Shown here piece after piece: positions 12,401 through 20,255 of a DNA stretch of 21,257 nucleotides (the first letter of the stretch is position 1; each line of letters begins with the position of its first letter). The notes under the pieces are model-generated. The model did no database searches. It was given only the letters and a program-made list of their open reading frames with translations, and had not been told where the DNA came from. The DNA is from Phytophthora quininea (lineage: Eukaryota > Oomycota > Peronosporomycetes > Peronosporales > Peronosporaceae), in NCBI GenBank assembly GCA_011947345.1, contig JAAVTG010000945.1, positions 1 through 21,257 of the forward strand, read 5' to 3'. The translations under genes and the position numbers were made by a program.

Positions 12401-12422
12401 CGGCTCACAAGACCTCGATTGA
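3457..12422 (+). CDS. Giant WD40 / EF-hand / coiled-coil protein, about 3,000 aa (frame-broken)
   Basis: I treat this as one intronless gene read through a chain of overlapping frames. It starts at ATG 3457 (MRSKETLQLRHQLACNG) and probably ends at TGA 12420-12422 (acidic tail ending IGSQDLD). Seven or more WD-like repeats span about 4260-5990 (GLKVWNV, GIIRHWRF, GKLFSWNV, GIVKLWRI, GRLGVWRV, VIHWEI). A helical region follows, then a Cys patch (CWC plus CETC, 7370-7480), an EF-hand loop (DVNHDGQLCYLD, 8478-8513) and a long Ser/Pro/Glu-rich disordered region (8700-10680). Next are a Lys/Glu/Gln coiled coil (10700-11000) and a beta-rich domain with MSTDTKVPCGTDFMWKS (about 11130-11600). At least twelve single-base shifts occur, including A runs at 3989-3993, 5987-5991, 8311-8313 and 9353-9355, a G run at 10038-10041 and a T run at 10863-10866. 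A Ca2+-responsive scaffold, perhaps flagellar, is inference only. Confidence 0.72.
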
Positions 12423-12435
12423 TCCTACACGCTCC
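12423..12435. other. 13-bp gap between convergent stop codons
   Basis: The inferred stop of the WD40 giant (12420-12422, plus) and the stop of the minus-strand COMT gene (TAA, 12436-12438 read on minus) are only 13 bp apart. The 3' UTRs and polyadenylation signals must therefore lie inside the opposite gene. No terminator-like structure fits in the gap. Confidence 0.6.
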
Positions 12436-14004
12436 TTACGCCACGTAGGTGGACACTTCAAGCGCGTCTTTGATGTCGGCGTAGTACTCGAGGTACGAGT
12501 CATACATGACGGATTCGAAGTTGCTGTGCGAGCGGACGTACTCGAGGTACTCGCTCATTTCCATGAAAACGACATTGTCCGCCATCACCACCGATCCCTA
12601 ACAAAACGAAAAGAATATTTAGTGCAAGCTCGAGGGGTCATCGACAAGACTCAAGGCTTACCCCTTGCAGAAGTCCGGTCTTCTCAATAATTTGCAGGTC
12701 GCTCTTGTATGCCTTCTTGTCGTGGTCGAGGAAGAAGACCTACAATTCAGGTGGGGGATTCAATCACGAGTGTTGTCAGTAGACTCAGAGGTACGTACAT
12801 CGACATGATCGATGCCAAGGTCCTTGAGCTTAGTAGTTGTCACCGAAAGTGCCGACAAAGATCGTAACGATGTCCGAGAGCCCAGCAAAGTCGACCATCT
12901 GTCAGCCGCAGCGGATGAGTCAGCATTTCGCTCTGTCACAATGAAATAGCTGAAAACGATTTACCTGCTTGGCGATCGCTGCGAAGTCGGGCGAGATCTC
13001 GAAAGAGTAGACGCGCACAGAAGGCCCCGACAGCTCACGCATTTTGTTCGCGAAGCGGCGGCACTGTAGCCGAAGAGTCCGCCAAGTTCCACGAGAATCT
13101 ATAATACCACAGAGGAGAGACGTTGGTAACTCATAGGCTACTTGTTTGTAGTGCTGAACGAACCTTGGGCTTCACTTTGGCGATCTCTTGGTCCACGAGT
13201 TCGCCCTTCACGTCACCGACGTTCATCATCCAATGGTGGTCGTAGCCGAACGTGTCGATCTCTTTGAGCACTGAAATGGGGTCGCTCGCACCAGCGTTTT
13301 CACGAACGAACGCCAAACATTTCTCGCCACTGGATCCAACGAAGAGCCGAGTAGTGAATTCTCTCTCTTTGCCAGTACCGTGGAGTTCGTCTCGTACGTA
13401 CATGATTTCGAGTTGGCCAGGAGGCGGAGGTCCTGGCTTCGTTGTCGCAACAGGGGAGGCATCTGCACGCTTCTGCTTGGGGTCGAATGTCAAACTGAAT
13501 GTGGACGGAGCTCTAGTGGGGACGGATTGCGAATGACGGTCAGGTCCCCATAATCAAATCCGAGGAAGCGATTATCCCCGGCAGAGGTGCCAACGTTCCA
13601 CCCATCGACTGCCCCTTTGACGTTGTCACTCAATGGTTTTGCCTTCCCAGCTGCAGTACGCGAGTTTTGGTGGCTGGACGTAGAAATTCGCGACGCTGGT
13701 TGCCTCCAACGTCCTTGATTTCGTTGATTTCGCTCGTGAGTGATCGGTAGCCCCCATCTAGCATTTCTGGCACGTTTGACTTGGTGGAGACTCTTCGGCT
13801 ACAAACGTGTTGGAGACCATGTACACGTGCGCTTCTTGTGCAGCCGCCGTGGGGTCAAACGCCAAATGTCCGCAGCACGTGGCAAGGCTCACGTGTTCTA
13901 TCCAACGACGCCACTTGTCCTCGTTGGTCCTGAGCCAGTCGATGTTGGTGACCGCGTTCAAGTAACTCAAAAGATGGATTGGCGCGGCTTTCCTTCGAAG
14001 CCAT
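12436..14004 (-). CDS. COMT-like methyltransferase with unknown N-terminal domain (6 exons, frame-broken)
   Basis: COMT-family enzymes move a methyl group from S-adenosylmethionine to catechol hydroxyls using Mg2+. Minus-strand exons: 14004-13402, 13329-13164, 13098-12965, 12898-12799, 12739-12662 and 12597-12436; introns are 59-72 bp, GT-AG. The COMT part shows MMNVGDVKGELVDQEI, the SAM loop ELGGLFGYSAARFANKM, the Mg2+ motifs FFLDHDK and MADNVV, and the late Glu of SYLEYY. Exon 1 starts at ATG 14004 (MASKESRANPSF) and encodes about 160 residues I cannot assign (NAVTNIDWLRTNEDKW, NRFLGFDYGDLTVIRNP), then a Pro-rich linker into the COMT domain. No in-frame ATG precedes the COMT part alone, which favours one fused protein of about 415 residues. 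Two adjacent genes remain possible. Frame breaks lie near 13960, 13776, 13645, 13505, 13057 and 12835. Confidence 0.78.
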
Positions 14005-14320
14005 CACCGCCGCCAGTGCGCTCTAATATTGCAAGTCTCATGTAGCGCAGCGCTATTAATACTAGCGCTGCACCGCTTGCCTGCATTTTTCGTGTCTTCA
14101 GCAGTCACCATCCGAGACTTTTCCCCAGCAGATGCTGCACTGGAAGTGAAGACATGCCGTATGAACGTCGGTCGTCGCGTTGAACGCGTCCTGCCCACAA
14201 GCGCTGCAATCACCGCCCCCTTGGGAGTGTCGAACGGACCGGATACTAGAGCCTGGGTCGGTCTCCGATACTCGTCGTCGCGCACCTAAACGAACACGGC
14301 CACTTGTGATTCCGGAGATC
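14005..14320. promoter_or_regulatory. 316-bp divergent intergenic region
   Basis: This lies between the ATG of the extended COMT gene (14004, minus) and the ATG of the START-FYVE gene (14321, plus), so it must carry both promoters. Open frames extend through it on both strands, including one with a hydrophobic start at 14029, but none has an ATG. I see no good initiator match and no repeat. Confidence 0.45.
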
Positions 14321-15746
14321 ATGGCGAAGGACAGCTTCACGTCCAGTCCCTTCAGGCGGCTGTCGCTCTCCAAGGCCGATAAGAGCGAGGTGCAGGTCAT
14401 TACGGAGACCATCGTGGACGCCAACCAGGAACGGTACCTGCAGTTCGTGGAGGACGATAACGGCCGCGTGGACCGTAGCAAGTGGAAGCTCATCAAGCGC
14501 AAGGACCACATCCGCGTCTACATGGAGCGTAGCGAGAGTCGGCAGCGTCCGTCGATCCCCACGATGGAGGAGGAGACGCCCGAACTGGAGATTCTGCTCT
14601 GCGTCGGGTCGACTCCCGGCACACTAGACGACGTGATGAACGGTCTCGTCACTGCGTACACGACCGGCCCGAAGAATGCGGCCCTGCTGTCGACCGTCAA
14701 AGAGCCGTCCGTGAAGGACCCATTCCGGTCGGTGACCGTCAAATGGATGGAGCTCGATCTGCGTCTTAAGTCCATGGGGCTCGTCAAAAGCCAGGACTAC
14801 GTCTACGTCGAGTCCACGGGCATCAAAGAACTGCCGTCCGGCGAGCGTTTGGGCTACCATGTGATGCACTCGGTCAACTTCCCGCAGACACACAACACCT
14901 CGCATCACGTGCGGTCTCAGATCTCGGTGTGTTCCTTCTTCCGGCAAGTGAGCGGGGATTCTGTCTTGGCCTACATCATGGCTGTGATGGAGCCCATGAG
15001 CGACAAAGCTCGTCGTCTAGTGGTGCCGAAGATCGCCAAGAACCTGCTGACGCCGCTCAAGTTCTCTAGACGTGGAGAGACGAGGAAAATGACGCAGGTG
15101 GGCGCTCGCTATTCGGAAATGAAGAAGAAGCTCACTCCGCAGAACTCAAACGCATGCGGCACGTGTGGCAAGCCGGTCCGCGTGTGGCAGTTCAGGAAGC
15201 AGCTCACTCCGTGTCAAATGTGCTCGGCGTTGGTGTGCAGCTCCTGCGCCGTCAAGAAGGAGATGACGTTCCTCACGCCAGACCTCGAGCTGACCAAGCA
15301 GAAGGTCACGTTTTGTGCAGCGTGCGCGCGCGACTCGATGACCGCGCCAGCCACGTCGGACTTGGAGGCAGGAGGCCGCTGGAAAAGCGTGTCGGGCATG
15401 AAGCGAATGCGGCTGTGGTCGAACGGGTCGTCGTCTGAATGGGGTCTCTCCGTGGAAGTGACGCCACGTCCGAGTCGGCGTCGTGCGCGACGACGGACGA
15501 TCGCAAGGCGAGTACGAGCTCGAAGGACGGACGCAAGAGTCCGTCGGCAAGTTCGAATCCTAAGGGCGTCGCAACAAGCTCCAAGGAGGAGAGCAAGAGC
15601 CAAATCGCTACGCCCACTGCGAAGCAGACAGAACAGAAGCAGGGGAAAGCACAAACTCGAAGAAAGAGTGCAACGGCGACCAAGTTGCGATGCTGGAGAG
15701 CAAGGGCCTTGCGACGAGTGTGCAGCCGGAAGAAGAAGAAGGCTAG
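14321..15746 (+). CDS. START-FYVE-like lipid-binding protein
   Basis: START domains bind lipids in a hydrophobic pocket, and FYVE fingers usually bind phosphatidylinositol 3-phosphate on endosomes. The ATG at 14321 opens MAKDSFTSSPFRRLSLSKA; the frame extends upstream without an ATG. Residues about 30-260 are START-like (DRSKWKLIKRKDHIRVYMER, KDPFRSVTVKWMELDLRLKS, LGYHVMHSVNFP). Residues 277-345 form an eight-cysteine finger, CX2C-X15-CX2C-X4-CX2C-X22-CX2C, which fits a FYVE fold. The basic RRHHCR signature is absent (FRKQLTPCQMC), so PI3P binding is uncertain. A Ser/Lys/Thr-rich tail follows (TDDRKASTSSKDGRKSPSAS). Two base losses are inferred, near the AA at 15438-15439 and near 15685, giving a stop at 15744-15746 after an acidic VQPEEEEG. 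Read without correction, the longest frame runs to 15754 as an Arg-rich artefact. The protein is about 475 residues. The COMT paralogue follows on the same strand. Confidence 0.88.
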
Positions 15747-15965
15747 CCGCATGACTAGCCTCGAAACGTGTACTGATAGTGTGTGGTTGCTGTCCAAGTC
15801 AAGTAAATTGGCCCTAAGTATATTCCGAGCCTAGAGCTCGGGCATGAAATCCTCGTTCGCTTATCCACATGTGATCCCAAGCTATCGACAACGGTCTGTG
15901 TGATTGGCAAAGAACGTTGCTTGGAATCAGGAGCAGCTCATTCCTGCTTGAGCTTCATGACACCA
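15747..15965 (+). promoter_or_regulatory. COMT promoter with oomycete initiator GCTCATTCC at 15936-15944
   Basis: The 219 bp between the START-FYVE stop and the COMT ATG contains GCTCATTCCTGC beginning at 15936, 22-30 bp before the ATG at 15966. This matches all nine bases of the initiator half of the oomycete core promoter GCTCATTYYNCAWTTT; the flanking half (TTGAGC) fits poorly. It implies a very short 5' leader. This is the best initiator match noticed in the window. Confidence 0.6.
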
Positions 15966-16881
15966 ATGTCTTCTGCTGCTGCAGCTGCCGCTCCGCGTCG
16001 TGGCCACCACGGCATGCCTCCTCCGCCTCGCCCTGGCGAGTTCGAAGTCGTGTAAGTTTTTAGTCGCCTGCATGGACAGGGACGCAAGTTGTAATCGGTT
16101 TTCCGGGGTCTGCCAGGGTCGACAAGTGTCTCCAGTATGTCCTCCAGCACGCCACCAAGGAGGACGCACAGTCCGTGATCGACACCATGGACGACTTCGC
16201 CTACGAGACGTGGATGATGAACGTGGGGGACGTCAAGGGCGCCATCGTAGACGCCGAGATCGAGAAGGCCAAGCCGCGAGTGATGGCAGAGATCGGCGCC
16301 TTTTGCTACAGCGCCGTCCGCTTCGCCAACAAGATGCGGCAGGCGTCGGGATCTACAGCGCACTACTACTCGTTCGAGTTCTCGCCCCACTTCGCTGACG
16401 TTGCTGCTCAGATCGTGGAGATGGCGGGGCTTTCGGACGTCGTTACCTTCTTCATCGGCCCTTTCGCTGAGAACTACACCAAGTTGACGGAGTTGGGCAT
16501 CGACCACGTGGACGTAAGTGATAACGCAGCAAGTGTCGGTTGAATTGGATTGACGACGATGCTGCTGCTGCGTAGATGTTCTTCATCGACCACGACAAGC
16601 GCCAGTACCTGAGCGACTTTCAGCTCATCGAGCAGAGCGGCCTGCTGCAGCCGGTACAGCCCAACCATCTCCCACTTCGACAGTATTTTTACTCACTTGT
16701 TGACGCGTAGGGATCTGTGCTGGTAGCCGACAACGTGCTCTCGCCAGGCCCCGGCAACCTGCCCGACTACCTGCAGTACGTCCGTGCAAACAGCAAGTTC
16801 ACGTCGGTGCTGCACGAGTCCTTCGTCGAGTACCAAGCGGAGCTCAAGGACGGCGTTGAAGTCACCACGTACGTCGGATAA
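15966..16881 (+). CDS. Catechol O-methyltransferase-like protein (4 exons, intact)
   Basis: This is a small SAM-dependent O-methyltransferase, probably cytosolic, for catechol-type substrates; the true substrate is unknown. Exons are 15966-16051, 16117-16513, 16576-16653 and 16711-16881. Introns are 65, 62 and 57 bp with GTAAG or GTAC donors and CAG or TAG acceptors. The exons sum to 732 bp (243 residues) with no frame break. An Ala/Pro-rich start (MSSAAAAAAPRRGHHGMPPP) leads into the COMT core: WMMNVGDVKGAIVDAEIEK, the SAM loop EIGAFCYSAVRFANKM, FFIDHDKRQY and VADNVLSPGPG (Mg2+ and catalytic Asp, Lys, Asn), and the Glu of FVEYQ. Human soluble COMT is 221 residues. The SAM loop lacks the second glycine that COMT has in GAYCGYS, while the minus-strand paralogue keeps it. 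Intron 1 sits at the same place and phase as in that paralogue. Confidence 0.93.
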
Positions 16882-17063
16882 AGGTATAAGAGTCCCCCGT
16901 TGTGTGAATCTGCCCAGCTGCCGCCAAGTTCCCGTCCAGATGCCGCTGCACCAGCAAACTGAAGCACTCGTCATTTCCATTCCGCCCTTCCATCGTCGGC
17001 TCGTGAACCCACATACAAAGCTCAATACAAGCCTCATCTCATAAACTGCTTCAAAACCGCTGC
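16882..17063 (+). promoter_or_regulatory. Channel gene promoter with overlapping initiator matches
   Basis: This is the 182-bp gap between the COMT stop and the channel ATG. TCATTTC (16971-16977) and CCATTCC (16977-16983) are adjacent matches to YCAYTYY, about 81-93 bp upstream of the ATG at 17064. A polyadenylation site for the COMT gene should also lie here, but no clear signal was identified. Confidence 0.4.
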
Positions 17064-20000
17064 ATGAGCTCTCAGGACGACGAGAAGACGCCGCTGGTGG
17101 GGGCGTCGACGCCCCCGCGCGCTACCACGCCGACCCGACGACAGCCCCGAGTTTCGCGCACGCAACGGCGTCCGGATCATCGAGCGGTGACGCGCTGCTC
17201 CTGAGCCCTGGCCGCCCCAAGACGCGGATCCGAGTGGGCCTGGATGCCGCCGTGCTGGACAACCAGAAGAAGTGGAAGCGCCTGACGGACATCGACGACG
17301 ACAATAGCACGGCCAAGAGCATGGCCAGCGAGGTGCAGCTGGAGTTCATGAAGCACCGCCAGCAACTGGCGCACGAGCAGAAGCGTCGAATGGGGTCGGG
17401 CATTCCGACCTATCACTTCGACACGGGGACTCGGCGGACGTGGACAACGAGAGCGAGGAGGACCCGATCTTGGCGGCCAAGGACTACGGCACTGCGCTCG
17501 AGGAGGACCGGTACCTGATTGCGGCCTCGTTCATCAAAGACGGCGTGCACGGCCGCAAGATCGGCTACCGATTGGACCGAGACGCGCTGCTGCTGAACGA
17601 GCTGTTCCACTCGGAGGGCTACCGACTGGCCTACATGCTGCTGGTGGCTGTCATGTCCATGCTGGCCATCGTGGAGATCCCTGGCGAGCAGAACATCAAC
17701 TCGTTCTTGCTAGTGGACCTCGTGTGTTTGTTTCTGTTTGGAGTGGACCTGACCATCCGATGGTACATGAGCTCTGTGGAGACGCAGCACAAGTACATCT
17801 CGAGACAGCCCTGGGCAGTGGTGCGCATGATCCTGTTGCTGGTGACGTGTGCGGATCTGCTGGTGAACTTGCTCTTCCCGACCGTCAACCCGTACCGCTT
17901 CTCCCGCGCGCTGAGGCCGTTCTTCTTCATCGCGAGAGGACGCAACATTCGCATCATCTTCAGCAGTCTGCTGCATGCGCTGCGCGAGATCTTGATCGTG
18001 CTGATGCTGAGTTTCTGCTTCGTGGCGTTCTTTGGGTTGGTGGGGTACCTCATCTTCTCGGACACGAGCGACGACCCGACCGCGACATATTTCAACTCGC
18101 TCTCGTCGTCGATGTACACGATGCTGCTCATCCACAACTGCATGCCTCACATGGCCAAAAGCATGTACCCATACTACAAGATGACTCACTGGAGCGCCAT
18201 CTTCTTCGTGGCGTTCGTCTTGCTCACCAACTTGTTCCTACTCAAGCTGTCGATTGCCGTGTCGTACAAGTCGTACAAGAAAAATACCGAGAGCATGCTG
18301 TATAAGCGGCTGCAGAAGCGCAAGGCTGCGCTGTATGCCGCCTTCGACATCCTTGCTCAGAACGTCAACTTTGATGATGACGTGGCGACCAACCCTGCAG
18401 CCCCTGGGGGTGAGCGGGCCGCCGCTGAGCGGCGCGAGTGAAATCAATTTGGTCTCGAACGCTCCCATGTTGAACGCGGCCAACCGCCGGGGCTCATCGC
18501 GGTTCTTCCTTGGTACGTTCGACAGACGCGCGTCCTTCAATATCTCCAACTCGACTGCCACCGCTAACCTCGTGACGCCAGTCAGCAAACGGCAGATTTC
18601 GCTGGACTCGTGGATTTCAGTGTGCGAGTTCCTCAAGCCCAAGTGGACGGCAACAGACGCCGAGCTCGTGTTTAACACCGTCGACATCGAGCACGTCGGC
18701 TTCTTGGATTTGACGGACTTCTACCAGTTGTGCTCGCTGCTCAGTGTGAAACTCGAGCGCCCGACTCTCTTCTCCAACAGCCTCATGCGTCGATGCTTTA
18801 CGTCTCGCCAGCGCCAGTCAATCCGCAGATTCCGAGGTCAAGTGCGCAGTACATTGCTCTACGAGGTGCACGTCTTCGGTCGCTACCGCGTGGTGCTTGC
18901 GGAGCTTGTCGTTGGCATGCTTATTTGCTTGTCGGTCGTCCAGGCTGTGCAGGTGAACAACATCCAGTTGGCCTTCTCCGTCAACCACTCGTGGCGGCTG
19001 CTGGGCTTTTTCCTGCTGAACTTGTTCACCCTGGAGGTGGTCATCAAGATGTTCGCTTTCGGCTACGCTGAGTTTTTCACGCGGCCGTTCTGCAAGCTTG
19101 ATCTGGCCGTGGTAAGTGTGGGCTGGGTCTTCTACGTGATGACGACGCTCTCGAACGTGCCCAACATTTCGCTCGTGTTTTACGATATGGCTCTGGCGAT
19201 ACGGTCGCTGCGCTTCCTCAAGCTGTTGAACCTGTTCCCCGTTCCACGAGATCTTATACACACTGAAGGCCATCATGCCGCTGATCATCAAACTGCTGCT
19301 CGTGATCTTCAGTGTCATGTACGCGTTCGCGATTGTCACGCAAGCCAACTACGGTGCTGCGCTGCGCGAGTTCCCTGCCGACAAGGCGCCTCTAGCGCCA
19401 GGCTGGTACTCCCAACGCGAGGAATTCCAAGCAGAAACGTTCGAGAATACACTCGTGACGCTCTTTGGCGTAGCGAATCTGGCTGGGTGGGACACAATCA
19501 TGGACGCCGCCCACGCCATGACCAACTCGAATTGGACCTACGTCTTCTTCTTCGCGTACCGCATGACCATGAGCAACGTTCTGCTTCCGATCTTCGTTGG
19601 TTTCCTGGTCGAGTCGTTCGTGTCGAACGCCAAGACAGTCGAGTCGACCATTTACGTGGACTCGGCGCATGAGGTCGCCGTGGACGACGAGGAGAACCGG
19701 ATGGCGCTGTTGGAGACGCGCCACATGCACGACACGGACCTCGAGACCGCTACCAAGCCACCGCTGCCGGTTGCAAAGCTGCAGCAGAGTCGCTTGTCAG
19801 AAGAAGCCCTCGAGTCGCCTGGCTCCGTCTCCGACTCGTCGGCGAGTGAGGTGCGATTCAAGTACCGACGTCGCGGCAGCGTAGTGCACGAGCAAATGTT
19901 CGACGCCGTCAAGTTGTCGGACGTGAGTCGGCTGAGCCTGCAGGTGGAACAACGCGACGAGGAGCTGGCGCAACAGGACGTCGAGATGCGCAAGCTCGAG

Positions 20001-20255
20001 GGCAACGTGCTGAGCATGAAGAGCCGACTGAGCCAGTCGCAGCACGTGATCCTGGCGTACGAGGCCAAGCTGGAGGAGTTGAGTGCAGCGCTGCGGGAGG
20101 CGCAGGAGCGTCAGCTGGAGCTGGAGACGCGGCAGTCGCTACAGGGCCCTTCCGGGTCCGAAGGCTCGTCCACTGGCAGTCACGCACGCGCTCGCAGCGC
20201 TCGTCCAGGGAGAGATCGGTCGTCGTCGTGGAAGCTGTGGACGGCCAACGTGTGA
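17064..20255 (+). CDS. Two-pore-channel-like (TPC) voltage-gated cation channel (frame-broken)
   Basis: TPC proteins carry two six-helix domains; two subunits make a Ca2+/Na+ channel of endolysosomal or vacuolar membranes. The ATG at 17064 opens MSSQDDEKTPLVGASTPPRA; no intron is seen and the corrected length is about 1,063 residues. A cytosolic N-terminus precedes domain I (about 180-400), with S4-S5 ALRPFFFIARGRNIRIIF and S6 LLTNLFLLKLSIAVSYKSYK. The linker has an EF-hand-like loop (DIEHVGFLDLTD, about residue 540), recalling plant TPC1. Domain II (605-860) has S4 LAIRSLRFLKLLNLFP, pore stretch VTLFGVANLAGWDTIM and S6 LLPIFVGFLVESFVS. A coiled coil (950-1020, QRDEELAQQDVEMRKLEGNV) ends the protein. 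Frame breaks occur at 17120-17140, the G run 17425-17428, the G run 18406-18410 and 19236-19245, each bridged by continuous TPC-like sequence. Confidence 0.87.

Noticed and set aside
14029..14289. Secreted-protein-like ORF in the divergent intergenic region
   Set aside because: Begins with TTG, has no in-frame ATG, and sits in the promoter gap between two well-supported genes.
15146..15797. Overlapping minus-strand ORFs opposite the FYVE finger and tail
   Set aside because: Antisense to an eight-cysteine finger; Arg/His-rich shadow frames of GC-rich coding DNA.
17631..18189. Minus-strand ORFs of 159-170 codons opposite channel domain I
   Set aside because: Shadows of transmembrane-coding sequence; the plus frame has TPC helices in the right order.
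915..20255. Programmed ribosomal frameshifting as the cause of the frame changes
   Set aside because: Too many sites in unrelated genes, no common slippery heptamer or downstream structure noticed, and the changes fit bases missing from homopolymers.
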